Assembly (NCBI RefSeq): GCF_000006945.2
Contig: NC_003197.2
Location: 2,976,001 to 3,040,000, forward strand
DNA: 64,000 nt
From: Salmonella enterica subsp. enterica serovar Typhimurium str. LT2
GTDB lineage: Bacteria; Pseudomonadota; Gammaproteobacteria; Enterobacterales; Enterobacteriaceae
Direction: 5' to 3'
The position numbers and the translations under genes were made by a program. A model generated the notes under the pieces. That model searched no databases and was not told the DNA's origin. It worked only from the letters and a program-made list of their open reading frames with translations. Positions 1 through 8,901 of this stretch are shown one piece after another (position 1 is the first letter of the stretch; each line of letters opens with the position of its first letter).

Positions 1-3
1 GTA

Positions 4-501
4 TCAAGTGTTTTGTAGAAATTGTTGCCACAGGGTTTGTAGCGCGTATGTCGTCGCCTGTCGACGCACCGATTCACGGTCGCCGCTGAAGCATTCCCGA
101 CGCGTAATCCCTTCTCCACTGACGCTGGCGAAAGCAAACCACACCGTACCAACCGGCTTTTCTTCACTGCCGCCATCCGGCCCGGCAATCCCGCTAATAG
201 CGACAGCAAAATCGGCGCGAGCGGCCTTCAGCGCCCCGATCGCCATTTCGACCACTACGGGTTCGCTGACCGCGCCATGCTGCGCCAGAGTCTCTTCACG
301 CACGCCAATCATCTGCGCTTTGGCTTCATTACTATAGGTGACAAAGCCGCGTTCAAACCAGGCGGAACTTCCGGCGATGTCGGTAATGGCTTTCGCCAGC
401 CAGCCGCCGGTACAGGACTCTGCTGTCGTTACGGTCGCCCCGCGCGCTTTTAACGCCAGCCCGACCTGCTCGCTAAGCCGCATCAGTTCACTGTCAGTCA
501 T
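4..501 (-). CDS. pncC: Nicotinamide-nucleotide amidohydrolase PncC (CinA C-terminal family)
   Basis: A 165-residue single-domain CinA-like protein, formerly ygaD, that deamidates NMN to NaMN in pyridine nucleotide recycling. The sequence shows the family signatures TTAESCTGGW near residues 25-34 and SGIAGPDGG near 104-112, and has full family length. Two adjacent ATGs exist (504 and 501). The second is chosen because AGAGG then lies 5 bases upstream and it gives the usual 165 residues. In enterics recA normally lies just downstream, which would be outside this window. Confidence 0.95.
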   Translation of the reverse strand: MTDSELMRLSEQVGLALKARGATVTTAESCTGGWLAKAITDIAGSSAWFERGFVTYSNEAKAQMIGVREETLAQHGAVSEPVVVEMAIGALKAARADFAVAISGIAGPDGGSEEKPVGTVWFAFASVSGEGITRRECFSGDRESVRRQATTYALQTLWQQFLQNT

Positions 502-504
502 CAT

Positions 505-695
505 GACCTCTGTCAGTTAGAAATCCTGCCGCACAAGATAGCACTTTCTCACCAGAGATGGGGACGAGCTGTCGATTTTACGAGTCGGATTCCGAAAAAA
601 TGCCAGCAGGTTATTTATGCAGAATGAAAGAGGTAGCACTTGACTAAATAGCAGTACCATGTCGCTAAATTTACACGTACGGAGAGAAAGCAAGG
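505..695. other. Divergent intergenic region pncC / small membrane protein
   Basis: This 191-bp gap separates the pncC start from the start of the small gene at 696. It must hold both promoters. I saw no strong operator or repeat in it. Confidence 0.4.
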
Positions 696-941
696 ATGTC
701 ACTCAAAAAAACGGAAAGCACACAGCACAAACTGAAACAAACCTGTCAACTACGGCTGTGGTTAATTGTGGGTGGAGTATGTTCATTAGGAATGGGAGTA
801 CTGAATATATTGTCGTCAGGCTATTTTGAACCGTATGACGGCGGTCAAATTATCTTAGGCCTGGGATGTCTGGGATATAGTCTGGCACTATCAAAGAAGA
901 TATCCCACTTGCAGGCAGAGAATCAGCCCAAAAAGCCATAA
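696..941 (+). CDS. Small two-helix membrane protein of unknown function
   Basis: An 81-residue protein with a Lys-rich N-terminus, two hydrophobic stretches (about residues 21-43 and 52-68, with Gly-rich turns) and a basic C-terminal tail. That suggests a small inner-membrane hairpin protein with both ends in the cytoplasm. A GGAGAG sequence precedes the ATG by about 9 bases. It is convergent with mltB, and a GC-rich hairpin follows at 949-967. I do not recognise a family and assign no function. From memory, E. coli K-12 lacks a gene here between pncC and mltB, so it may be a lineage-specific addition. Confidence 0.6.
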   Translation: MSLKKTESTQHKLKQTCQLRLWLIVGGVCSLGMGVLNILSSGYFEPYDGGQIILGLGCLGYSLALSKKISHLQAENQPKKP

Positions 942-948
942 TAATAGC

Positions 949-967
949 GGAGGGGGTGCTCCCCTCC
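949..967. terminator. GC-rich hairpin between convergent genes
   Basis: GGAGGGG pairs with CCCCTCC around a 5-base loop. It lies between the stop codons of the small gene at 696-941 and mltB. There is no long U-run on either side, so it may be a weak bidirectional terminator. Confidence 0.5.
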
Positions 968-978
968 CTAAGCGTAAA

Positions 979-2058
979 TTAGCGCACCCGCGCCAGCGCT
1001 ACCGCCTGGCCCAGTTGCCAAACCGCCATCGCATAATGCGTGCTGTGGTTATATCGGGTAATTGTGTAGAAGTTCGGCAGGCCGTACCAGTACTGGTATC
1101 CCGTACCGATATCCAGACGCAGCAGGCTGGCTTCCTGATGATTGCCCAACGATTGCTGCGGCGTTAAGCCTGCGGCGGCAAGCTGAGAGATGCTGTATTT
1201 TGTTTTGAAACCATTCGCCAACCCAGGCGCCTGACCACTCGCCGGCACCGCAACCATATCGCCTTTCACCCAACCATGCGCCTTGAAATAGTTCGCCACG
1301 CTGCCGATGGCATCTACCGGATCCCACAAGTTAATGTGCCCATCACCATTGAAATCGACCGCATATTCTTTATAGGAAGATGGCATAAACTGGCCGTAGC
1401 CCATCGCGCCCGCAAAGGAACCTTTCAGATTGAGCGGATCGTCTTGCTCATCGCGCGCCATGAGCAGGAAGGTTTCCAGCTCGCCGGAGAAATATTCCGC
1501 CCGGCGCGGATAGTTAAATGACAGCGTCGCCAGCGCGTCCAGAATCCGCGTTTTCCCCATGATACGTCCCCAGCGGGTTTCCACGCCGATGATGCCCACG
1601 ATGATCTCCGGCGGTACGCCGTATACCTGCCAGGCGCGGTTCAGCGCGTCTTCATACTGATTCCAGAACGCGACGCCGTTTTGCACGTTATCCGGCGTAA
1701 TAAATTGTTTGCGGTAGCGCAACCAGGCGCCATTTGGTCCGGCGGGCGGCTGAGTGGTCGGCGCTTGTCTGTCCATCAGACGCAGGACGTAATCCAGTCT
1801 TTTAGACTGCGAGAGGATCTCTTGCAACTGCTGACGGTCGAAACCGTGTTTACTGACCATTTTATCAATGAACTGCTGCGCATTAGGGTTGTTGGCGAAG
1901 TCGCCGCCCATTTGCATGACGTTATGCTGCGGCTCAAGCAGAAAGCCGCCGGAAGGCGTGCCCGTCGTCGCTTGAGTCTCGGAAGATTTTGGCGTGCTGC
2001 TACAGGCAGCAAGCAATACGCAAAGTGGAAGTAACGCTACATAACGACGCTTGAACAT
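979..2058 (-). CDS. mltB: Membrane-bound lytic murein transglycosylase B
   Basis: A 359-residue outer-membrane lipoprotein that cleaves the MurNAc-GlcNAc bond of peptidoglycan to leave 1,6-anhydro ends. A lipoprotein signal ends in LLAAC with Cys19 as the lipidated residue. The catalytic Glu160 lies in GIIGVETRWGR, followed by the GAMGYGQFMPSSY motif and an EF-hand-like loop DFNGDGHINLWD. The frame stays open upstream to 2133. The ATG at 2058 is chosen because it starts the lipoprotein signal MFKRRYVALLPL and gives the family length. Confidence 0.96.
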   Translation of the reverse strand: MFKRRYVALLPLCVLLAACSSTPKSSETQATTGTPSGGFLLEPQHNVMQMGGDFANNPNAQQFIDKMVSKHGFDRQQLQEILSQSKRLDYVLRLMDRQAPTTQPPAGPNGAWLRYRKQFITPDNVQNGVAFWNQYEDALNRAWQVYGVPPEIIVGIIGVETRWGRIMGKTRILDALATLSFNYPRRAEYFSGELETFLLMARDEQDDPLNLKGSFAGAMGYGQFMPSSYKEYAVDFNGDGHINLWDPVDAIGSVANYFKAHGWVKGDMVAVPASGQAPGLANGFKTKYSISQLAAAGLTPQQSLGNHQEASLLRLDIGTGYQYWYGLPNFYTITRYNHSTHYAMAVWQLGQAVALARVR

Positions 2059-2218
2059 GAGACATCCATTAAACAAATTCAGCCAGGGAGAAGTATGGTA
2101 AAGCATCCCCCGCCGCACAAGGAAGCGGCACAAGAGAATAAATCACCTTTCTCCTCTTTTCAGTTTGTATACGCTCCCTCACTCCCACAATCTTTCAATT
2201 TAAAATATTTTTCTTTTA

Positions 2219-2240
2219 TTTTGCGATCACAATAACACTT
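2219..2240 (+). promoter_or_regulatory. CRP-like site upstream of srlA
   Basis: TGCGA-N6-TAACA matches the CRP half-sites TGTGA/TCACA at 8 of 10 positions. It lies 72-93 bp upstream of the srlA ATG. srl operons are known to be under catabolite control, which fits. Assignment is by eye only. Confidence 0.45.
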
Positions 2241-2311
2241 TTAAATCTTTCAACATGATTACAATGAACAGGAAATTAGCAAGAAAACTAAAAACCCTAC
2301 AGGAGAGAACA

Positions 2312-2875
2312 ATGATCGAAACCATTACACATGGTGCGGAGTGGTTCATCGGGTTATTCCAGAAAGGCGGAGAGGTGTTTACCGGTATGGTGACAGGTAT
2401 TCTTCCGCTACTGATAAGCCTGCTGGTTATCATGAATGCGCTCATCAATTTTATCGGCCAGCAGCGTATTGAGCGTTTTGCCCAACGTTGTGCCGGAAAT
2501 CCGCTATCTCGTTACCTGCTTTTACCGTGTATCGGGACATTTGTTTTTTGTAATCCGATGACCCTGAGTTTGGGACGCTTTATGCCGGAGAAGTACAAGC
2601 CGAGCTATTACGCGGCGGCCTCCTATAGCTGTCACTCCATGAACGGTCTGTTTCCGCATATCAATCCCGGCGAACTGTTTGTTTATCTGGGGATCGCCAG
2701 CGGACTCACCACGTTAGGGCTTCCTCTCGGCCCGCTCGCGGTGAGCTATCTGCTGGTAGGTCTGGTGACGAACTTCTTCCGCGGTTGGGTCACCGATCTC
2801 ACCACCGCTATTTTTGAGAAAAAAATGGGGATTCAACTTGAGCAGAAAGTTCATCTGACAGGAGCGGTATCATGA
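2312..2875 (+). CDS. srlA: PTS glucitol/sorbitol-specific EIIC component
   Basis: A 187-residue integral membrane subunit (EIIC2) of the sorbitol phosphotransferase permease, forming part of the translocation channel. Several hydrophobic segments are visible, for example FTGMVTGILPLLISLLVIM. An in-frame ATG at 2255 was rejected because AGGAGAG sits immediately upstream of the ATG at 2312 and that start gives the normal family length. The stop overlaps the srlE start in an ATGA. It is the first gene of srlAEBD-gutM-srlR-gutQ. Confidence 0.96.
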   Translation: MIETITHGAEWFIGLFQKGGEVFTGMVTGILPLLISLLVIMNALINFIGQQRIERFAQRCAGNPLSRYLLLPCIGTFVFCNPMTLSLGRFMPEKYKPSYYAAASYSCHSMNGLFPHINPGELFVYLGIASGLTTLGLPLGPLAVSYLLVGLVTNFFRGWVTDLTTAIFEKKMGIQLEQKVHLTGAVS

Positions 2876-3843
2876 CACGGGTTCGCATTGAGAAAGGCGC
2901 CGGCGGCTGGGGCGGCCCGCTTGAACTGGACGTTACGCCAGACAAAAAGATCGTCTATATCACAGCCGGTACGCGCCCGGCGATCGTCGACAAACTGGCG
3001 CAACTAACAGGCTGGCAAGCGGTGGACGGCTTTAAAGAAGGCGAACCGCCGGAAGCGGAGATCGGCGCGGCCATTATCGACTGCGGCGGTACGCTGCGCT
3101 GCGGTATCTATCCGAAACGCCGGATTCCAACCATTAATATTCACTCGACGGGTAAGTCCGGCCCACTGGCGCAGTATATTGTTGAGGATATTTATGTCTC
3201 CGGCGTAAAAGAAGAAAACATTACTCTTGTCGGCGAAACGCCTGCCAGTCCCCAGCCTGCCAAAACGACATTAGGACGTGACTACGACACCAGCAAAAAA
3301 ATCACCGAGCAGAGCGACGGGCTGCTGGCAAAAGTCGGTATGGGAATGGGCTCCGCCGTGGCGGTACTGTTCCAGTCCGGTCGCGACACCATTGATACGG
3401 TCCTGAAAACAATCCTGCCGTTTATGGCGTTCGTTTCGGCGCTGATCGGCATCATTATGGCCTCAGGTCTTGGCGACTGGATCGCCCACGGCCTGGCGCC
3501 ATTAGCCAGCCATCCACTGGGGCTGGTGACGCTGGCATTGATCTGCTCGTTCCCGCTGCTGTCGCCCTTTCTCGGCCCTGGCGCGGTTATCGCTCAGGTC
3601 ATTGGCGTCCTGATCGGCGTTCAGATAGGCCTGGGCAATATCCCCCCGCATCTGGCGCTTCCCGCCCTGTTCGCGATTAACGCGCAGGCGGCCTGCGACT
3701 TTATCCCGGTCGGCCTGTCGCTGGCGGAAGCGAAACAAGACACCGTTCGCGTCGGCGTACCTTCTGTGCTGGTCGGACGCTTCCTGACTGGCGCGCCCAC
3801 GGTACTTATCGCCTGGTTTGTTTCCGGCTTTATCTATCAATAA
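2872..3843 (+). CDS. srlE: PTS glucitol/sorbitol-specific EIIBC component
   Basis: A 323-residue EIIB-EIIC fusion that takes phosphate from SrlB and passes it to the incoming sorbitol. The soluble N-terminal IIB domain (about 1-165) carries the probable phospho-Cys71 in IIDCGGTLRCG. The remainder is hydrophobic, with membrane segments such as ILPFMAFVSALIGIIMASGL. It overlaps srlA by 4 bp, suggesting coupled translation. Confidence 0.96.
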   Translation: MTRVRIEKGAGGWGGPLELDVTPDKKIVYITAGTRPAIVDKLAQLTGWQAVDGFKEGEPPEAEIGAAIIDCGGTLRCGIYPKRRIPTINIHSTGKSGPLAQYIVEDIYVSGVKEENITLVGETPASPQPAKTTLGRDYDTSKKITEQSDGLLAKVGMGMGSAVAVLFQSGRDTIDTVLKTILPFMAFVSALIGIIMASGLGDWIAHGLAPLASHPLGLVTLALICSFPLLSPFLGPGAVIAQVIGVLIGVQIGLGNIPPHLALPALFAINAQAACDFIPVGLSLAEAKQDTVRVGVPSVLVGRFLTGAPTVLIAWFVSGFIYQ

Positions 3844-3854
3844 GAGGTTCAGAC

Positions 3855-4217
3855 ATGAGCGTGATTTATCAAACCACCATCACCCGTATCGGCCAGAGCG
3901 CGAAGGAAGCGCTCGGCGAACAGATGCTGATTACGTTTCGGGAAGGCGCGCCGGCGGATATCGAAGAATTTTGCTTCATCCATTGTCATGGCGAACTGAC
4001 CGGCGCGCTGCAGCCTGGCGCGCGGTGTGAATTGGGTCAACATTGCTATCCGGTCACGGCGGTCGGCAGCGTAGCCGAGCAAAACCTGCGTGAACTGGGG
4101 CATATCACTTTGCGCTTCGATGGTCTGCGTGAAGCGGAATTTCCCGGCACCGTACACGTTGCGGGGCCTGTACCGGACGATATCGCGCCGGGCTGTATTT
4201 TGACGTTTGTCGCTTAA
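3855..4217 (+). CDS. srlB: PTS glucitol/sorbitol-specific EIIA component
   Basis: A 120-residue cytosolic IIA protein that relays phosphate from HPr to SrlE. The likely phospho-acceptor is His43 in FCFIHCHGEL. It lies 11 bp after srlE and 11 bp before srlD, in the operon. Length is close to the family's usual value of about 123. Confidence 0.95.
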   Translation: MSVIYQTTITRIGQSAKEALGEQMLITFREGAPADIEEFCFIHCHGELTGALQPGARCELGQHCYPVTAVGSVAEQNLRELGHITLRFDGLREAEFPGTVHVAGPVPDDIAPGCILTFVA

Positions 4218-4228
4218 GGAGAAAAAAC

Positions 4229-5008
4229 ATGAATCAAGTTGCCGTTGTCATTGGCGGAGGCCAGACCCTGGGGGCATTCCTTTGCCGTGGGCTTGCAGAA
4301 GAAGGATACCGCGTGGCGGTCGTTGATATTCAAAGCGATAAAGCCGCGAATGTCGCCCAGGAAATTAACGCCGATTTTGGCGAAGGTATGGCGTACGGTT
4401 TTGGCGCCGACGCCACCAGCGAGCAGAGCGTGCTGGCGCTTTCCCGCGGCGTAGACGAGATTTTCGGGCGCGTCGATCTGCTGGTTTACAGCGCGGGTAT
4501 CGCCAAAGCGGCGTTTATCAGCGATTTCCAGTTGGGCGATTTTGACCGCTCGCTACAGGTGAATCTGGTGGGCTATTTCCTCTGCGCCCGTGAGTTTTCC
4601 CGCCTGATGATCCGCGACGGCATTCAGGGGCGCATTATTCAGATTAACTCTAAATCCGGCAAAGTGGGCAGTAAACACAACTCCGGCTACAGCGCGGCGA
4701 AATTCGGCGGCGTGGGGTTAACCCAGTCTCTGGCGCTGGATCTGGCGGAATACGGCATTACCGTACACTCGTTGATGCTCGGCAACCTGTTGAAATCGCC
4801 GATGTTCCAGTCACTGCTGCCGCAATACGCCACTAAACTGGGCATTAAGCCCGATGAGGTGGAACAGTATTACATTGATAAAGTACCGCTCAAACGCGGG
4901 TGTGATTATCAGGATGTGCTGAACATGCTGTTATTTTATGCCAGCCCGAAAGCGTCTTATTGCACCGGGCAGTCGATCAACGTAACCGGCGGTCAAGTGA
5001 TGTTCTGA
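4229..5008 (+). CDS. srlD: Sorbitol-6-phosphate 2-dehydrogenase
   Basis: A 259-residue short-chain dehydrogenase that oxidises glucitol-6-phosphate to fructose-6-phosphate with NAD+, linking the permease to glycolysis. The Rossmann nucleotide loop VIGGGQTLG is near residues 7-15. The catalytic Ser around 141-143, Tyr154 and Lys158 lie in INSKSGKVG and GYSAAKFG. An AAGGAGA ribosome site precedes the ATG. A REP element follows before gutM. Confidence 0.96.
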   Translation: MNQVAVVIGGGQTLGAFLCRGLAEEGYRVAVVDIQSDKAANVAQEINADFGEGMAYGFGADATSEQSVLALSRGVDEIFGRVDLLVYSAGIAKAAFISDFQLGDFDRSLQVNLVGYFLCAREFSRLMIRDGIQGRIIQINSKSGKVGSKHNSGYSAAKFGGVGLTQSLALDLAEYGITVHSLMLGNLLKSPMFQSLLPQYATKLGIKPDEVEQYYIDKVPLKRGCDYQDVLNMLLFYASPKASYCTGQSINVTGGQVMF

Positions 5009-5016
5009 CCGTGAAT

Positions 5017-5066
5017 TGCCGGATGGCGCCGTAGGCCGGATAAGACGGTTACGCGCCATCAGGCAA
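5017..5066. repeat. REP element between srlD and gutM
   Basis: GCCGGATGGCG and CGCCATCAGGC form an inverted pair around GTAGGCCGGATAAG, the typical enteric REP/PU vocabulary. It lies inside the srl operon and may stabilise the upstream srlAEBD mRNA segment. Confidence 0.8.
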
Positions 5067-5083
5067 AACAACAGGAGCACATT

Positions 5084-5443
5084 ATGGTTTCCACTCTGAT
5101 TACCGTCGCCGTTATCGCCTGGTGTGCGCAGCTGGCGCTGGGCGGCTGGCAGATTTCCCGCTTTAATCGGGCTTTCGATAAACTTAGCCAACAGGGGCGG
5201 GTCGGCGTCGGGCGCTCCGGCGGGCGTTTTAAGCCCCGGGTGGTGGTTGCCGTGGCGCTGGACGAACAGCAGCGGGTGACGGACACTTTATTGATGAAAG
5301 GCCTTACGGTATTCGCCAGACCGGTTAAAATTGCCGCAATGCAAGGAAAACATTTGCATGAATTACAGCCTGATGTGATCTTTCCCCATGATTCGCTCGC
5401 GCAGAATGCACTATCATTGGCGCTTAAACTGAAACATGGGTAA
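5084..5443 (+). CDS. srlM: Glucitol operon activator GutM
   Basis: A 119-residue accessory activator of the glucitol operon (gutM/srlM). The first about 18 residues are hydrophobic, then the protein turns basic (RVGVGRSGGRFKPRVVVAV). The sequence itself shows no classical helix-turn-helix. Its role comes from E. coli genetics, where GutM activates and SrlR represses srl transcription. It follows the REP element and precedes an ERIC element. Confidence 0.92.
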   Translation: MVSTLITVAVIAWCAQLALGGWQISRFNRAFDKLSQQGRVGVGRSGGRFKPRVVVAVALDEQQRVTDTLLMKGLTVFARPVKIAAMQGKHLHELQPDVIFPHDSLAQNALSLALKLKHG

Positions 5444-5490
5444 TTTCGTTGTGAATGCGTATAGCTTGCGAAATTATCATTTTGCAACCA

Positions 5491-5615
5491 ATACCCTAAA
5501 TAATTCGAGTTGCAGGAAGGCGGCGACGCAGCGAATCCCAGGAGCGTACATCAGTACGTGACCGGGGTGAGCGAGGAAAGCCAACGCACATGCAGCGTGA
5601 AGTATGACGGGTAAA
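5491..5615. repeat. ERIC (IRU) element between gutM and srlR
   Basis: This is an approximately 125-bp enterobacterial repetitive intergenic consensus element. The conserved core AATCCCAGGAGCGTACAT followed by GTACGTGACCGGGGTGAGCG matches the ERIC centre, and the ends are the near-complementary TACCCTAAATAATTCG and AAGTATGACGGGTA. It occupies most of the gap within the operon. Confidence 0.88.
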
Positions 5616-5640
5616 TACATAAGTCAGGGTAATCACGCCT

Positions 5641-6414
5641 ATGAAACCTCGTCAGCGTCAGGCCGCGATTCTGGAGCACCTGCAAAAACAGGGAAAATGC
5701 TCGGTTGAAGAACTGGCCCAGTACTTTGACACGACAGGCACCACTATCCGTAAAGATCTGGTCATTCTGGAAAATGCCGGAACCGTCATCCGCACCTATG
5801 GCGGCGTGGTGTTGAATAAAGAAGAGTCCGATCCGCCTATTGATCACAAAACGCTTATCAACACCCACAAAAAAGCGCTGATAGCCGCAGCCGCTGTGAA
5901 ATATATCCATGATGGCGATTCCATTATTCTGGACGCCGGAAGTACCGTGTTACAGATGGTGCCGTTGCTTTCGCGTTTTAGCAACATCACGGTGATGACC
6001 AACAGCCTCCATATTGTTAACGCGCTATCGGAACTGGACAACGAACAAACTATCCTGATGCCCGGCGGCACCTTCCGTAAAAAATCGGCGTCGTTTCACG
6101 GTCAACTGGCGGAAAACGCCTTTGAGCAATTCAGCTTTGATAAACTTTTCATGGGAACTGACGGTATTGACCTGAATGTCGGTGTGACCACGTTCAATGA
6201 GGTTTACACCGTCAGTAACGCAATGTGCAATGCAGCACGCGAGGTGATTCTGATGGCGGACTCCTCAAAATTTGGTCGTAAAAGCCCCAATGTGGTGTGC
6301 AGTCTGGAAACCGTCGACAAACTGATCACGGACGCGGGGATCGATCCGGCATTTCGTCAGGCGCTGGAAGCAAAAGGGATTGAAGTAATCATAACCGGAG
6401 AAAGCAATGAGTGA
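5641..6414 (+). CDS. srlR: Glucitol operon repressor (DeoR family)
   Basis: A 257-residue DeoR-family repressor of srl. The N-terminal winged helix-turn-helix covers about residues 1-57 (CSVEELAQYFDTTGTTIRKDL). The sugar-phosphate sensing domain follows, with DAGSTVLQM and GTDGIDLNVGVTT. The last 8 bp overlap gutQ. The gene begins directly after the ERIC element. Confidence 0.95.
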   Translation: MKPRQRQAAILEHLQKQGKCSVEELAQYFDTTGTTIRKDLVILENAGTVIRTYGGVVLNKEESDPPIDHKTLINTHKKALIAAAAVKYIHDGDSIILDAGSTVLQMVPLLSRFSNITVMTNSLHIVNALSELDNEQTILMPGGTFRKKSASFHGQLAENAFEQFSFDKLFMGTDGIDLNVGVTTFNEVYTVSNAMCNAAREVILMADSSKFGRKSPNVVCSLETVDKLITDAGIDPAFRQALEAKGIEVIITGESNE

Positions 6415-7372
6415 TGCACTACTAAACGCGGGCCGTCAGACCTTAATGCTGGAGCTACAGGAAGCCAGCCGTCTGCCGGAGCGTCTGGGCGATGATTTTG
6501 TCCGCGCCGCCAATATCATTATTCACTGTGAAGGCAAAGTGATCGTTTCCGGTATTGGTAAATCAGGTCATATTGGTAAAAAAATCGCCGCGACGCTTGC
6601 CAGTACCGGTACTCCCGCTTTTTTTGTTCATCCGGCGGAAGCACTGCATGGCGATCTGGGGATGATTGAAAGCCGCGACGTGATGTTATTTATCTCCTAT
6701 TCCGGCGGCGCAAAAGAACTCGACCTCATCATCCCGCGTCTGGAAGATAAATCCGTCGCGCTGCTGGCGATGACCGGTAAACTTCACTCTCCGCTGGGGC
6801 GAGCGGCAAAAGCCGTTCTGGATATTTCCGTCGAGCGTGAAGCCTGCCCGATGCATCTGGCGCCGACATCCAGTACCGTCAATACGCTGATGATGGGCGA
6901 TGCGCTGGCGATGGCGGTCATGCAGGCGCGCGGTTTTAACGAAGAAGATTTCGCCCGTTCGCATCCGGCTGGCGCACTGGGCGCGCGTTTGCTCAATAAT
7001 GTGCATCACCTGATGCGCCAGGGCGATGCAATACCGCAGGTGATGCTTGCCACCAGCGTGATGGATGCCATGCTGGAACTTAGCCGTACCGGGCTGGGGC
7101 TGGTGGCGGTTTGCGATGAGCAACATGTTGTGAAAGGCGTCTTTACCGACGGCGACCTGCGTCGCTGGCTGGTGGGCGGCGGCGCGCTCACCACGCCGGT
7201 AAGCGAAGCCATGACGCCCAACGGTATTACGCTCCAGGCGCAAAGCCGCGCCATTGACGCCAAAGAGCTCCTGATGAAACGCAAAATTACCGCCGCGCCA
7301 GTGGTCGATGAAAACGGCAAACTCACCGGCGCCATTAACCTGCAGGATTTCTACCAGGCGGGGATTATCTAA
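6407..7372 (+). CDS. gutQ: Arabinose-5-phosphate isomerase GutQ
   Basis: A 321-residue enzyme interconverting ribulose-5-phosphate and arabinose-5-phosphate, a KDO precursor. It is a paralogue of KdsD. A SIS domain spans about residues 30-165, with GIGKSGHIGKKIAATLASTG and the HLAPTSSTVN motif. Two CBS domains follow (about 200-260 and 268-321). It starts inside srlR, as expected for the last srl operon gene. Its stop codon interlocks with the convergent norR stop at 7369-7372. Confidence 0.95.
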   Translation: MSDALLNAGRQTLMLELQEASRLPERLGDDFVRAANIIIHCEGKVIVSGIGKSGHIGKKIAATLASTGTPAFFVHPAEALHGDLGMIESRDVMLFISYSGGAKELDLIIPRLEDKSVALLAMTGKLHSPLGRAAKAVLDISVEREACPMHLAPTSSTVNTLMMGDALAMAVMQARGFNEEDFARSHPAGALGARLLNNVHHLMRQGDAIPQVMLATSVMDAMLELSRTGLGLVAVCDEQHVVKGVFTDGDLRRWLVGGGALTTPVSEAMTPNGITLQAQSRAIDAKELLMKRKITAAPVVDENGKLTGAINLQDFYQAGII

Positions 7373-8889
7373 TCCTTCAGTCCCAGACGCTTCGCCAGCC
7401 GATGCAGGTTGGCGACGTCGGTTTCCAGCGCCCGCGCGCTGGCCGCCCAGTTATGATTATTTTGCGCCAGCGCCTGGCGAATCATCTCTCGCTGGAAGTT
7501 CTCCGTCGATTCGCGCAAATTGCGGCAAGTCGGCAGCGCCAGAAAGCTTTCCGCAGGCGGCGCGGGTAAAACGTCCTCTGACAAGGCAAAATGCTGTGCC
7601 TCCAGTATCACCTCATCCCCTGCCCGGGTCGCTCTCGCCAGTACAACCGCACGGTGAATGGCATGTTCCAGCTCCCGGACGTTGCCCGGCCAGCCATAGT
7701 TGAGCAAATGGCGACGTGCGCCGGGACTCAGTACCACGCGGGACAGCCCCAGCCGCAGTCGGCACTGCTCGCAAAAATAGCCCGCCAGCAGCACCACATC
7801 ATCGCCGCGCTCGCGCAGCGGCGGCACAAAGAGCGGGAAAACGCTCAGGCGATGGAACAGATCGGCGCGAAAACGCCCTGCCAGCACCTCTTCACGCAGG
7901 TCACGGTTGGTCGCCGCCAACACCCGCACGTCCACGCGCAGGCTACGATCGTCGCCGACGCGCTGAATATCGCCATACTGCAACACGCGAAGTAGCTTAG
8001 CCTGTAGCGCCAGCGACAGTTCGCCAATCTCATCCAGAAACAGCGTACCGTTATCCGCCATTTCGAACTTACCGCTACGATTACTGATAGCCCCGGTAAA
8101 AGCCCCTTTTACATGACCAAACAACTCGCTCTCCGCCACGCTTTCCGGCAGCGCGGCGCAGTTGAGATAGACCAGCGGATTAACCGCTCTGGGGGAGCCC
8201 TGGTGAATAGCTTTCGCCACCAGCTCTTTACCGGTCCCCGTTTCACCGCCGATCAGCACGTTAAGATCGGAGCCCGCCACAATCTCGATCTCTTTTTTCA
8301 ACTGCGTCATCGCCGGCGACAGGCCGATCATGTGCGTCTCTTTTATCGGTTCAAACACGCCTGACGACCCCGGCAGCATGTTCTGGCTTTCCAGTTGTTC
8401 AATTAACAGCGCATTACTCAATGCCCCGGCGGCCAGCGCGGCGACAAGCCGTAGTTCTTCATCGCTAAATACCTCGAACTGCTCCGGCGTCATAGCATCA
8501 AGGGTCAGCGCACCGATGAGGTTCTGTCCGGCAAACAGCGGCAGACCAACACAGGCGTGGACTTTCAGGCTTTCCTGTCCGGGAATTAACCCGTCATACG
8601 GATCGGGTAAATCGCTATCAGCCGGAAAACGCACCACGTCCCCCGCGCGGGCGATGGCTTCCAGGCGCGGATGCCCTTCCAGGGTAAAACGTCTGCCGAG
8701 GACGTCCTGCGCCAGGCCATCAATCGCCAGTGGAATAAATTGTCGTGATTCATAGCGCAGCAGCGCCGAGGCGTCGCACGCCAGCACCTGACGCAGCGTA
8801 GTAATCAGCCGCTGAAAACGATCCTGATGCCCAATGCCGCGTTGTAACTCAATGGCGATGCCCGCCAATACCTCCACGGAAAAACTCAT
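7369..8889 (-). CDS. norR: Nitric-oxide-responsive sigma-54 activator NorR
   Basis: A 506-residue bacterial enhancer-binding protein that senses NO through a mononuclear iron in its GAF domain and activates norVW. All five proposed iron ligands are present: Arg75, Asp96, Asp99, Cys113 and Asp131. The AAA+ domain has Walker A GGETGTGKE at about 214-222 and the sigma-54 contact loop GAFTGA at 262-267. A Fis-type helix-turn-helix ends the protein. AGGT precedes the ATG. It is divergent from norV over a shared 185-bp regulatory gap. Confidence 0.97.
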   Translation of the reverse strand: MSFSVEVLAGIAIELQRGIGHQDRFQRLITTLRQVLACDASALLRYESRQFIPLAIDGLAQDVLGRRFTLEGHPRLEAIARAGDVVRFPADSDLPDPYDGLIPGQESLKVHACVGLPLFAGQNLIGALTLDAMTPEQFEVFSDEELRLVAALAAGALSNALLIEQLESQNMLPGSSGVFEPIKETHMIGLSPAMTQLKKEIEIVAGSDLNVLIGGETGTGKELVAKAIHQGSPRAVNPLVYLNCAALPESVAESELFGHVKGAFTGAISNRSGKFEMADNGTLFLDEIGELSLALQAKLLRVLQYGDIQRVGDDRSLRVDVRVLAATNRDLREEVLAGRFRADLFHRLSVFPLFVPPLRERGDDVVLLAGYFCEQCRLRLGLSRVVLSPGARRHLLNYGWPGNVRELEHAIHRAVVLARATRAGDEVILEAQHFALSEDVLPAPPAESFLALPTCRNLRESTENFQREMIRQALAQNNHNWAASARALETDVANLHRLAKRLGLKD

Positions 8890-8901
8890 GGTTACCTCAT
8901 T

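Noticed and set aside
8113..8755. Plus-strand frames opposite norR
   Set aside because: Shadows of norR with no start signals; norR motifs are complete.
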